A DNA stretch of 64,000 nucleotides from Larix kaempferi (Eukaryota; Streptophyta; Pinopsida; Pinales; Pinaceae), in contig BSBM01001446.1 in assembly GCA_027924585.1 (NCBI GenBank), forward strand, positions 1,798,001 to 1,862,000, in the 5' to 3' direction. Positions 1 through 11,059 of this stretch are shown one piece after another (positions within the stretch are counted from its first letter, which is position 1; the number at the start of each line of letters is the position of its first letter). Under the pieces are notes generated by a model. It was not told the DNA's origin, made no database searches, and was given only the letters and a program-made list of their open reading frames with translations. The position numbers and the translations under genes were made by a program.

Positions 1-2938
1 ACAGACAGCGCCGACGGACCTACCTCTGTAGTAGCATAAAAAATAGGGGGCATGTCACAAATGATAGCTTTACCGTGGTCTTGGTCCATTGCACGATGTG
101 CCTGAAGAAATGCATCATGTTCGGATTCAATGTCAAATCAGACCTTCTTCTGCTTGGATAGTCGAATATGCAGTTTTATGCTATCCCCTCCTATTTCTGC
201 ACCTCCCCACATGATGACTGCGACAGCCGCATCCTGTGGCCTTGGCTTCGCAGAAATTGTTGCACCACTCACACCCTGATTCCGGTTCAGCGGTGGATTA
301 CCCGGTTGGTTCACATTCAGATTAGCATTCTAATTTGGGCGTTGGTTCTGGTTCTGCACCGATTACTGCACCTAATTCTATACTAGCTTCTATGCCTGAT
401 TTTGATTCTGCAATTGTGGAATATTCCCTGCTTTCCATTGTGCTATCAATTGCGGGTAGTTCTCCATTGTATGATCTGTAACAAAGCAAAACGTACACTG
501 CATCTGCAATAGTGGTTAGTCACATTGATAGTGCCCCCATACCACATAGTGATAACACTGAATAGGTCCGCGACCTCCTCATCCTCCTCTGTGACCAAAT
601 CCTCCACCGCGTCCACCATGGAATCCTCCCTGCTGTTGGTACTGCAGTTGGTTGTGCTGTTGCTGCAGAGGAGCTGGTTGCATGCCCTACCTTTGTTGCA
701 CATACTGCAGTTGTTGAACGTACTGTGGATGTTGTGGAGCCATTTGCATCGGAGCATATTGCAGCATAAAATGTTGTCGTTGTTGCTGCAGTACAAACTG
801 TACCTGTGGTTGAGGTAGCGGTTGGGCTACCTACGGCTACGGTTGCGGTTGCGGTTGGGCTAACTGCGGCTATGGTTGTGGTTGTTGTATGACACGCTGA
901 TCGTCCTTTACATAGAATGCATCGTATGTTCTCTCATGGAGCAACCCATATGCCCGGCAATATTTGTCATCATATCCCACAGATTTATATAATTTACAAT
1001 ACAGATTCATCGATTTGGTGACCATCTTCTGCATGTATGGACATTCCTCATGGCGGTGCCCATATACCTAACAAACGTGACACCATGGCATGCCACCACC
1101 ACTCAACTAGTTTGGTGCTCTTGAAACCAGATAATTGTGGAAGTCAAGGAAATTATCCTTAGTATGCCCTTCTCCTTCACATCGCGTACACCATACTTCT
1201 TTGCATTGCTCCTTGCCCTTCTTCAGATCTTGTAGCTGTATGGTCAAGTTAGCCAGCTGTGTCTATATCTGCGACATCCCAGCTGCATTTTCACCAATTG
1301 GCGACGTCTCCAACCGCGTTGCAATATCCAGAGCTTCACTGGGCATCGTAATGTTCTATTGCATCATTGGTAGTCGAATGTGCAGTAGTAGTGCCGTGAT
1401 GAACCAGTCCTTGTGTTGGAAAGCACTCATATCAAAACTAACCCTCGCCATCAGCATCTTAAATCGTTGGTCAAAATCCCACACTGTCTCATTAGGATAC
1501 TGCTTAATTTCTTTCAATTCTGTAATATATTGTGCTTCAGACTTGGGTTTTCTGAATTCTGCAATCAAACCGTCCCTGATATCATCTAGTGTCTTCTCTG
1601 GAGCTCATGTAGGGACTAGAACAAACTTCATAAACCAATCTAAGGTGTGACCTCGCAGAGTTGTTGCTAACTGTCCTTTCTTAGCATTATCATCAGTGAT
1701 CTATTTCATGGTCCATACCACGTCACACAAAAACTAGTACTGCTTTGGGTTATCTGTCCCATTACCATGGCATAGCAGCAATTTAGCGTCCTCACCCGCC
1801 ATCCTGGGCTTCCTTCCTCCAGTCGCTGAACTACTAGCAATCAAGTTTTGTGACCTGGTGGGGTCAAATTTGTGTTTCTTACCAGTTGACAGATAGTGAG
1901 CGGAGGTGTGGGTACATTGTTGCTGGGGTTTGGTCCTGCCTCTATCCTAGGTGTATCCTGGTTGTCCTTGTCCGGACTTTGAGGTTGCTTCGTCTCGTGT
2001 AGTCTTCCTTCACGAACTTGCAGTTCAATCACAATAGGACCTTCTCCCATCCTCTGCCTCTTTTCCTGTCTCGCTCCACCCCTTGTAATACCACTCTCTT
2101 CCTCAGCTTCACTCACAGTCTCGTCATGACTTGAACCTATATACCCCTTATCATTCCATGTACCACCCCCATGTCATTGCGATACCCACGACCTCCGCCC
2201 ACCAGGCTGTTTACTGATGTAGATGCATCTTCAATATAACCTTCTTGCAAATTATCATCTTAATGTACAGTTGGAGTGACAGCAGAAACCTTCCCTGGGG
2301 TTCGCATAAGAAATATCTTTCAACATCACTATAATACTTTTTTGTATCAACCGCGAATTCAGTGATATACCCTTCCAAGATGCTATCGAGCAACACATCG
2401 ACAGCTCGCGATTCTTTGTTGTCGACTTCCTACAGTTCTTGGATCAACTTCGGGGTCTAGGTTGTCAGCTCACCGCCTTGGAAGTTCCTCTTCTGAAAGT
2501 TCAACTTTTCCAACCACTCGTAAAAAATGACTCGGAATTCACAGAAAAACCATTCGTGCGGACCGTCGTGAATATATCTTCCCATCCAGTGATCTACTGT
2601 CAGTCGAGTATTCTGACTTTCTTCTTCAGCAAATTCCTGCAACTTCTGATCAAACCAACTTTGTATCTCCGGTTGTGTCGGATGCCACAACATATCCTCC
2701 TTTCACTTTTCACATAGTCCCGACAATGGAACCATTTCTTAACTCAAACCGAGTCGACAGGGGTTCCCATCACTATAGACACCAACCCACCGTGATCTCC
2801 TTGAGCACCAGCCCAGACAGGTTTTACCCCATCCAGCAACACCTGTGGAGTAGATGACGTCTCACCCAATATGTTCAAGGGAGAGTCACAGAACCATGTT
2901 TTAGCCGAATGAAGGAGGATGTTTGCGGCAACAATCAC
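1..2938 (-). pseudogene. G0: decayed Ty3/gypsy gag with five CCHC-like knuckles, cut by window edge
   Basis: Read on the minus strand this is the gag of an LTR retrotransposon. From its 5' side: an N-terminal open stretch at 2938-2744 containing LGETSS, further pieces at 2693-2457 and 2396-2211, then a Retrotrans_gag-type core at 1568-1356 (DFDQRFKMLMAR). Next come nucleocapsid knuckles: CTRCEGEGHTKDNF near 1215-1150 (last Cys replaced by Phe), CHVC-stop-VYGHRHEEC near 1093-1050, a degenerate CKLYKSVGYDDKYC near 1000-950, a Gln-rich then GGRG-rich linker, CYHYVVWGHYQCD-stop near 575-525 and CTFCFVTDHTMENY near 510-460. None keeps all four zinc ligands without a stop. At 1-400 the frame resembles the gag-protease linker (QAHRAMDQDHGKA). 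Frameshifts and stops throughout mean it is not functional. Gag coats genomic RNA in virus-like particles. Confidence 0.75.
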
Positions 2939-3370
2939 TTAAACTTATTGTGACATTCATAAATATATCTATGCATTTAACTTCGACATCATTGTATTCA
3001 TTGTATCATTCAACAAAAACATTCATCACAGTAAGTATAATAGTAAAGAATTAATTACAGCAAGAAAACATAGCATCATTCATATATCGCAACATGCATT
3101 ACCATCAGTGAACAGAAGATACACAGGGATTTCACAAAACAACTCCGTCTTATCATATTAGCTCAGCAAAACCCAGATACAATATCTCTGCAAAACACAT
3201 ATTTCGTAGATAGCTAAGACACATACCAAGATCAGATCTCCATTGACATTCAGATTCGGTTATCTTCTCCTTCCCCTCTCCCAAACACATACAAATCTAT
3301 GACTATAAATTGGCTTCCACCTTTACTTGTTTTTCCACTTACTAACAACTTCCTAACCGACACTTTGAGC
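2939..3370 (-). other. probable 5' leader of G0
   Basis: AT-rich DNA immediately 5' (on the minus strand) of the G0 gag start. I see no ORF, primer-binding site or clear LTR edge, so assignment as the untranslated leader rests on position only. Confidence 0.3.
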
Positions 3371-3575
3371 AAATGACCCAAAATCTAACTGACACGGTCC
3401 AAATTACCCAAAAACCCACATACTACGGCACAATTGACCCAAAATTACATAACATATGGTCCAAATGACCCAAAAACCCGCATACTGAGGCACAAATGAC
3501 CCAAAATTACATAACATATGGTCCAAATGACCCAAAACCTACATACTGCGGTACAATCAACTCAAAAATACATAA
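3371..3575. repeat. 62-bp tandem repeat, about three copies
   Basis: A minisatellite with units of the form catactgcggcacaaatgac followed by ccaaaattacataacatatgg and tccaaatgacccaaaaaccc. The motif aacatatgg recurs exactly 62 bp apart (3451 and 3513); a diverged copy precedes and a partial copy follows. It lies between the G0 leader and the unassigned region, possibly inside an old LTR or leader. Confidence 0.8.
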
Positions 3576-4627
3576 AATAATCTCCTTTATGCCCAGCTCT
3601 CCGCCTTTCGCGATATCTTCTGACTTTCCATAGCATACGCAATGCTACGATGCTACTTTACCAAACCGCCTTCCAACAACCACCAAAATGAAAGGGGCAG
3701 TAGCCCCCAGGCCCCGATAGGAAGCACTACAAGGTGTGAAACAGATGTGCTAGAGCAGTCGTCCTATTTCCCACCTTGGCGACATTGATGACTTTTGCCC
3801 TAGTCTGGAATGAACATGGAGTGAACCAACAGACTCCGAAGAGGTAGATGATCAAGGTTTCCAAAGATTGGAGGATGAGTGCAAGAAGTATATGAAAGCG
3901 AACCAGAAATCGACAAAAGGAGATGAGAAGTAAACAACAGTGAGTTCTAGATAGCAAGAACAATGTCAGAAGCAGAGCACAGTGACGGATAGGTACAACC
4001 AGCAACAACCAACTGAGGTGGCTCAGGATGAGCCACAAGTTTTTTTTGGGGTCCTATTGGCATGAGATAGATCCGCAGGAAGTGCGGAAGCCGACAGGCA
4101 TGAAAGGGTCATTCTGCGAAAGAAGGATCATTCGCGGTATACATGGGAGCGCAAGAATTGTTAGATTAGTTGAGTTGGTCATGTGGACCATTTTGCAATA
4201 AGGCAAAAGCATATAAATAAAATAGGATTGTGAGCCTAAGGGCATCAAAGTTTTGGAGATTGATCCTATCTTTTGGGATTGGTTTTGTATCCGCAACATG
4301 ATGTATTGACAGTTTCTACGAGGTTAATTCCACAGGTTTGATGAATGAATGGATATGTTCGGTTAGAACATGAATTATGTCTTTATGCAATGATGTGATG
4401 ATGAATAATGGTTTATGTGAATGTTTTATGTTGATAAATGCGAGTATGCTGTAATTTGAATGAGTACGTTGAGTATGTTGTTCTGAATGTTTGTTAGAAA
4501 CTTCGAATGACTTAAGATGCAAATACTAATTGAATAGTATGTTGTGAATGGTATAATATCTGGTTAATGTGAAGGTAATGTGCACATATCCTCTACATCA
4601 CTGTGGAAACTTGGTTCCAGTAGCCCC
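3576..4627. other. unassigned sequence left of G1
   Basis: No recognisable gene or complete element. A short plus-strand open stretch around 3837-3930 (FQRLEDECKKYMKANQKS) looks protein-like but is followed by stops and matches no family I know. A TATA-like gcatataaataaaat occurs near 4208. The segment ends at the first base of the G1 5' LTR; the five bases before it (gcccc) are the expected left target-site copy of G1. Confidence 0.3.
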
Positions 4628-5362
4628 TATTAACACCCAAAAAGTGCTCACTAGCTCATTTCTCAATTCCCATGACCCATTTGTCCACGTTTTCCACCAT
4701 TTGAGCCTCTAAAACCTTCAAAAGGTCACCAAAAAGACCAAAATCCATCTTTTTCCCCTCAAAATATGTAATTTTCCTCAAAAAATACAAAAAACCCTCA
4801 AAAATGGTCCAAAGTTCCCAAAAATCAATTAAAAGGAAATATAAATATAAATATATTCAAAAAAAGAAGAACAGGGAAAAAGACGAAAAAGAAACCTAAA
4901 CCATTTTTATCAATACCATTGGTTTCCTTAAACCACAATGGTATTCTCCATCACCAAAATACTATAAAAAGGTGATAGGCGCTCCTCACTATTCATCCAT
5001 ATTCATCCTATCCTTATGCTGCCAAATTCTTTCTTGAGATCCCTTGACTCCCTTTTGAGTTTGAAGATCCCCATTAGCATCTTGGAGAATAAGAGATCAT
5101 TGGAGCTTTGGAGCACCTCACCATTGTAGCTGCTCAAGCTCAACTATCCTCACCCTTTGAGGAAATAGAAAATATTCAAGTTTTTATTTATGTCTCTCAT
5201 GTATATATTTTGTTTAATGTTTTTAATCTATATTGCTTTATTTGCATATGTTAGATCAATATTTACTGTTTACATTCATTTACTTTTACGGTTTAATCTA
5301 AACTGCTACTAAAAGTTAGTAGGTGCTCATCAGCACATGCTTGGGTGAAAACCTAAGCAACA
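4628..5362 (+). repeat. G1 5' LTR
   Basis: Begins TATTAACACCCAAAAAGTG (consensus TGTTAACACCC, as in both G3 LTRs) and ends ...AAGCAACA just before the primer site. 735 bp against 748-749 bp in G3. It carries a TATA-like ACTATAAAAAGG near 4970, matching ACTATAAATAGG at the same place in G3, the likely sense promoter. The internal motif about the first lines of the R/U5 part (aaactgctactaa...ttagtaggtgctcat) forms an inverted repeat TACTAA/TTAGTA, also kept in G3. Confidence 0.85.
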
Positions 5363-5367
5363 GTTTT

Positions 5368-5377
5368 TGGTGTCTCC
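5368..5377 (+). other. G1 primer-binding site
   Basis: TGGTGTCTCC lies five bases after the LTR. G3 has TGGCGACTCC at the same place, which would pair with a tRNA 3' end GGAGTCGCCA. This is the tRNA-Arg-type site known for Tat/Ogre elements. The G1 copy has two mismatches and is decayed. Confidence 0.7.
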
Positions 5378-7215
5378 ACTTCATTTCGAATCTTTGAATC
5401 TTTGATTTAGATCTATATTTCTTCATTTTTTAGTTGTTATTTACCATTAATAGTGTAGATCTAGACTGCTACTAAGCCCATAGCTTACTACCATAGCCAT
5501 TGGCCTTTTTTGCAGCCCAAACAGCCCAAAATTTCAATTTTTGGGCTCGTTTTGGCGACTTTTTTTCTTCCGTAAATCGTTGTTTTTAGCACCCACAACC
5601 ACGATTTTACATCACGGGTTTTTGCATGTCAGTCGCGATTCACATCGTGGGTTTCTGCCTGTTTGTTGCGATCCACATCGCGTATGTCAGCCCGAGAGCC
5701 ACAATTCACATCACGCCTTTCGCCCCGAGCTGCGATTCACATTGCACATTTTTCCCAGATCGCAGCGATGCAGATCGCTGATTTTAGCCCTAAAGCCACG
5801 ATCCAGATTGCGACTTTCACCTCAGATAGCCGCTATTTTTCCTGTACCGTCCGATTGGTTTTTTCCAAGTTTTTCTCATTTCGGCCCACATTTTCCAGCC
5901 ATCTCCCCTGCAATATTTGGATAGCCTACTATTTTATTTTTGCAGCATTAGAGATTCACTCATATATTATGCTATTTGCTTTACCTTCACATTTTAAAGA
6001 ATTTCACATATTTTTTGAAAAGTTGTTAAATCATTTACATTTAAATTGTTTTCATATTTTCAAGTTGAAATCATTATTTCAATTTATGAAATTTCGCCCA
6101 AGCGAGGCATTTTTATTTTAGTACATAACCACACCATCACACAATCTGTCACAATAAATCAAAGTGATCCTTAAAATATATTTAACTCAACCAACATTCT
6201 AACCCCACTTGGGGAACACCAAAAGAATATTATAGTTAGGTAAGATTGGGGGGATAGATAGCCAAATAACACCCCTAAATCACTTTCATTTTGAGACATA
6301 GTGGTTGACATTTAGGGTACCAAAATCCCCTAGTATGTATTGGCACGGTTATACACCAACTTGTCGAAAAGGACTCTCCCTTAGGAGGGTTGAAGTAGCA
6401 AGACTGGTTCCAGAGGCTTGAGTGGGATACCGCAATCCATTCAGTCACCAAAGGATACCTACTCATTTTTCTCGGTGTACTACCCGTATGGGAGTACAAC
6501 GGTGATAGAACAGGAGCTACAAATTCACCTTTCTAGACATGTTATGAATAGGGTATCTTAGTGGCCTATCTTCTAGGATTGTATACCTGGTGTCCCTCCC
6601 AGTAGGCGGATATCTAGCCTTTGGTTCTACAATTCATATTGTCTGACTTGGATTCATCACCTTGTAGAGGATACATCTTGCTGAATCATAATTTTTTTTA
6701 GTTAGGTGGTTGCATGCTCTATTACCTCCCCTTGGTTAGTGAGTCCATCATTTTTCATTTTTAGGAGCCGTTTGCATGCTGGTATTTTCACCACATTTTC
6801 TTATTACTCCACTCACTATAGCACAGATGTTATAGTAAGTGTTTTGAGTTTGGTTGTTGTCCTAAGTGCCATTGTTTTTTGCGCTCCCCTCCTACACACA
6901 CGGTTGCATTAGGGTTTTCAAGCTTTCCACTTACCACCACCCATTAGTTTTACTAGATGACTCTCACCATTGAGTCCCCAAGACATTCTCGGTGCTTTCG
7001 GGGTGAACCCCTGCAATATGATTCACTTGAAACCACTCATCATAAATGAAGAGCATTGTCACTTGAATCCACACATCATCGACACAGAGCCCCGTCATTT
7101 GATTTTGACGCACCTCATTTAACATCTGACTCTAAAGCAAAATTCAAAAATCCTATATACACCGCACCCACTAGCCCCATCGCTGGTACGACTTTTGACC
7201 CTTTCTTCATAGGGA
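5378..7215 (+). other. G1 5' leader with degenerate hairpin minisatellite
   Basis: Long untranslated leader. At about 5585-5840 it holds a degenerate tandem repeat whose units contain GCGATYCACATCGC-like inverted repeats. At 6180-6660 there is a block closely matching G3 46170-45600 (reverse complement), including CTAACCCCACTTGGGGAACAC, AAATCCCCTAGTAT and CTCTCCCTTAGGAGGGTTGAAG. Open frames here (for example 5541-5924) are by-products of the repeat and have no relatives in G3. Confidence 0.65.
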
Positions 7216-7973
7216 ATGTGGCATAACATCAACCACCCCCTCCACAACAATGGCCACCATGGTAGCCACAACTATAACAACTCCTTTAGCTATGCCCAAT
7301 ATGGGACCCACAACTACCCTAGGCATGCCCACAATGGCACCTTCAACTATCATCCCCGCCACTACTTAGATCCCAGCAACCACTGGAACCATTCCAAACC
7401 CATCTGTAACTCATGTTACACTTGGGGGCGCAGGCTCCTATCACACACCTTTGGGTGGAGAGCACATCCCTTTTAAAGCTAATATTCCCTTTGGGGGCAG
7501 TGATCCGATCAATAATGCTACCACTAGCACTTATGCCCTAGAAACCATGTCACACCCCTCTCCCAGTCTGCCATTTATGACTATTCTTAACCTACCAGAC
7601 CTGGAAATATTAAAAAATGACCCTATTAGACATGACCCTACTTGGCCCCCCATGCCCACAAAAATCCCGTCAGACATCCCAAATTTTGAAGGGAAGGCTT
7701 GTGAAGACCCACAAAACCATATTATGTCCTTTCATCTATGGTGTTCCTATAACTCCATAGTTGACGACTATATTCGCCTCTGACTGTTACAAATAACTTT
7801 CACTGGATCGATAGCCAAATGGTATATTGAGCATCCCCATGGGACACACCTTACGTTTACATCCCTTGCCTCAACTTTCTTAAAATTCTTTCAACTACCT
7901 GTCCACTATGATGCAGGAGCGGAAATCCTACTATCTTGTAGACAGAACACGGCTACCCATATCACAGATCACA
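7216..7973 (+). pseudogene. G1 gag, N-terminal part
   Basis: The frame at 7451-7783 contains LPDLEILKNDPIRHDPTW and KACEDPQNHIMSFHLWC, nearly the same as G3 gag at 45220-44462 (LPDLAKLTNDPIRHDPTW, GEDPQNHIMSFHLWC). Homology continues, with a stop at 7784 and frame changes, to a point just after ACCCATATCACAGATCACATGG, where C1 begins. The remainder of gag and the start of protease are missing. Structural protein of the retrotransposon particle; non-functional here. Confidence 0.85.
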
Positions 7974-8572
7974 TGGTTAAATTTTGAGCATTAATTCACA
8001 ATACTCTAAGATCTTGACTGAGAGAATAACATATACAGTATATCAATGCATAAAAATCACAATAAGCATCACAAGAATCAAAAGCATGAGAGACAAGAGA
8101 CACTGAGTTTCCGTGGGGAAAACCCTAAGGTGAAAAACCCCACAACTTCCTCATAGATAGAGAGAGAAATGGCTCAACCAAAGTACAACCAAAATACACT
8201 TGAGATAGTATCCTAGTTGTAGATGATCCTCCTCCTCACTAGTGCGCCACTTTCTGAGTGAGAGAGATATGACTTCCCAAATGATCTAAATAGAGATCTC
8301 CTGATCTTTATTTATACTAACCTATTTTCCCAGTGACCTTATGGGGTCGACTTGTCTAGCTAGATACATCCACAATATAATATATATATTTTATGGCCGG
8401 CCCCACACATGGTGGTCTAATATCCCATTGTCAAGTACACACACTTGAGACACTTGTCAATCCACATGACGACACTACCTTATAGAGGAATAACACATCT
8501 CTAATAAGGGTACAATAAATATATATGAAATACATAGATGAAATACATTCTGAAGTCACATATACATCAACA
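7974..8572 (-). repeat. C1 3' LTR
   Basis: Minus-strand LTR beginning TGTTGATGTATATGTG (plus-strand right edge ...ACATCAACA at 8572) and ending ...AATTTAACCA. About 599 bp. Related to but clearly diverged from the C3 LTRs. The TCTCTCAGTxAAxATC block near its end is shared with C3. Confidence 0.85.
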
Positions 8573-8583
8573 CTCCCTCTTCC
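8573..8583 (-). other. C1 polypurine tract
   Basis: On the minus strand GGAAGAGGGAG directly precedes the LTR start. It is the usual primer for plus-strand synthesis. C1 pol ends within it, so unlike C2, C3 and C4 this copy has no hairpin-rich spacer between pol and the LTR. Confidence 0.75.
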
Positions 8584-10845
8584 TCAAAGTGTCATTAATC
8601 CAAAGAACACCAAGCCTCTCTCTGAAGTACTCGAACTTCACCCTGGCTAGTGGCTTCGTTAGCACATTTGCAATATGCTCCTCCGTCGCAACGTACATGA
8701 GCTTCATAGCTCCTCTCTGCACCATATCCCTGATATAGTGATATTTGATCTCTATGTGTTTCGACCTGTCATGAAACACTGGGTTCTCAAACAGCATCAC
8801 ACAACTCTAGTTATCACAGAAGATACCAGTAGCATCCAACGGGAGATCAAATAATTCATACAGATGCTTCCATAGCCATACTGCCTCACAACTAGCTGAA
8901 CAGGCTGCAACATACTCTGCCTCAGCTGTACTCAGTACTACACAGGACTGCTTCCTGCTAAACTAAGAGATCACACCTGATCCCATACTGAAGCAGCACC
9001 CAGATGTGCTCTTCCTATCTGCAGCACTGCTAGCCCAATCTGAATCAACATAACCATGCAGGTTAAACTTTTGATTCGTCTCATACTTGAGCCCATAATC
9101 AAATGTACCCTTCAGGTACCTCAGAACATGCTTTACAACAACCAGATGAACACTCCTTGGATCTGTCAAGAACTGACTCAATTTGTTCACCGCAAAGCAA
9201 ATATTTGGTCTTGTGTTCGTCTGGTACATCAAGGACCCAATCATCTGTCGATACATAGAGACATCAACCGGCTCAGATGAAGCATCACATAGAGGCTTCA
9301 GATTCGATGTCATAGGTGTGGCCATGGCCTTGCAATCCATCATCCCAAATATCTTCAGTATATCTACTGTGTACTTCCCTTGACCAAGAAAGATCCCACC
9401 TGTACTCTGCCACACCTCCATACCTAGGAAATAATGCATCATTCCCAAATCTTTCATATTGAACTCAGCAGCAAGCTTTCTCTTTGTATCACACCAAGTT
9501 TTGGGAGCTTGTTACAAGCCATACAAAGCTTTCTTCTCTCTGCACACATGTGACTCCCTGTCAGGTCTTGGGACTACATCCCAAACATCTTCTTCATGAT
9601 TGACAGATCATGGCATTCCATTTCTTCATCCCAGATCCTGGGAACTTCAATATCTTCAATAGATATCTTTGTTGCTGGAACAAATGTTGTAGTCCTTTTG
9701 TAGGTGAAGATATACAGTCTTTCCTACAAAACAAGTTAAATTGCATGATTAGAAACATCTCAGAATTTTTAGAACAAATTCTTTACACATAAAGAAATAT
9801 GTCATGCAGTCATGCAGTTATCTTAGCCAATGCTTCAATACAATATTTATCCATGTTCCACAACTTTCTAGATGCCTTCCAGTCTCTACCAGAACATTCT
9901 TAAGAGTTTGCACTACTCCCAACATGTCAGCAAAGAGGTTTCATTCTAGATAAGTAGCACTGGAATGTTGTATAGTGCCATAGGCCACTTACCCATCACA
10001 TGCATATTAGTAGTATACTGTTCATTAATGCAATCATTCCAATATGCACAATAGTCTAGGAACATAAGCATAATATTATTTAAACAAACAAAATAGGGAA
10101 GAAATGATAATTGAAATACTTATCTTTGTTTGTTTGTTGGGTGGACTCCCTCTGAGTCTTTGCTTCCTGGCAGGAGCTGCTGAAGTAGCTTCTTCTACAC
10201 CTTTTTGTTGTGGAATGTAGGAATATGGTCAACTCCCTCTGAAAATCTACATCCTTGCAGGAGCTGCTGGAGTGTGCTCCCTCTTGATCTTTGCTTCCTG
10301 GATTACCTATCCTTGAACTTATATTCATCCTTGCTGACATCAATCTTCTTGGACCCTGGAAGGTATATTCTGTAAGCCTTCGATCTTTCACTGTAACCCA
10401 CAAAGATACCCTTCTTTCCTGAAGGATCTAGTTTACTCCTCTTTTCCTTTGGGACATGAGTGTATACTGGACAACCAAATATTTTGATATGGCTGACTTT
10501 AGGTTTCTTACCATAAAAGACCCCTTCTGGTGTCATGTTGTCCCATATCTTGTGGGGTGTTCTGTTCTGTACATATACAGCTGTTCTAGCTGCTTCTGCC
10601 CATAGATTCATAGGTAGATCCTGGTCATGCAGCATTGCCCTTGTTGCTTCCATGATTGTTCTGTTCTTCCTTTATGCAACTACATTTTGTTGAGGATTAT
10701 AAGGAGCAGTCAACTCCCTCTTAATCCCTAAATCACTACAAAGCTTCTTGATGTCACCTGAGGTGAATTCCCCACCACTGTCGGATCTGAGTGTTTTGAT
10801 CTTCCTGTCAGTTTGATTCTCCATCAAGGTTTTGAATTCCTGTCC
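8584..10845 (-). pseudogene. C1 pol remnant: integrase C-part, then RT-RNase H lacking the YVDD core
   Basis: Integrase end at 10653-10303 (NRTPHKIWDN, HIKIFGCPVYTHVPKEKRSK, GKKGIFVGYSERSKAYRIYL). A linker with AAPARKQRL follows, then an intron-like block of about 390 bp (about 10100-9712) ending TTTTGTAG before RT resumes. RT is internally deleted: WD.V.SQDL is joined to SHVC, and the segment with YVDD is missing. RNase H is recognisable at 9457-8580 (GYVDSDWASS, STAEAEYVAACSASCEAVW, ENPVFHDRSKHIEIKYHYIR, LTKPLARVKFEYF). Several stops, for example in VIS-stop-FSRKQ and CDN-stop-SC. Not functional. Confidence 0.85.
9712..10100 (-). other. C1 intron-like block inside pol
   Basis: Non-coding block between CAAACAAAGATAAGTATTT and TTTTGTAG/GAAAGA, at the same site as in C3 (about 51132-51553) and C4 (about 60067-60492). 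All three share internal text such as GAATGAAACCTCTTTGCTGAC. GT-AG-like ends plus a conserved position suggest an intron kept in the element family; an ancestral insertion is the alternative. Confidence 0.55.
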
Positions 10846-11059
10846 GTTAAATTTTGAGCATTAATTCACAATACTCTAGGATCTTCACTGAGAGAATAAC
10901 ATATACAGTATATCAATTCATAACAATCACAATAAGCATCACAAGCATCACAAGAATCAAAAGCATGAGAGACAAGAGACATAGAATTTCCATGGGGAAA
11001 ACCCTAAGGTGAAAAACCCCACAACTTCCTCAGAGATAGAGAGTTCAGCTCAACCACAG
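10846..11059 (-). repeat. C1 LTR fragment (5' side)
   Basis: About 214 bp matching the last part of the C1 3' LTR (GAGCATTAATTCACAATACTC, GGGGAAAACCCTAAGGTG, ACAACTTCCTCA). Its inner edge is fused to integrase without primer site or gag, and its outer part is missing. Confidence 0.85.

Larger units (their letters stand above)
7974..11059 (-). mobile_element. C1: truncated Ty1/copia element in G1 gag
   Basis: Order on the minus strand: LTR fragment (11059-10846), directly joined to mid-integrase (10845), linker, intron-like block, RT/RNase H, polypurine tract, 3' LTR (8572-7974). Primer site, gag and protease are absent. Same family as C3: the LTR starts TGTTGATGTAT in both. Insertion plus deletion removed about 1.9 kb of G1, because G1 resumes at 11060 in the protease region. 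No target-site duplication is recognisable. Confidence 0.85.

Noticed and set aside
168-818. Plus-strand ORFs in the first kilobase
   Set aside because: They oppose the G0 gag frame, which shows knuckle motifs on the minus strand.
5541-6121. Two overlapping plus-strand ORFs in the G1 leader
   Set aside because: They fall on a degenerate minisatellite and AT-rich leader, and have no counterpart frame in G3.
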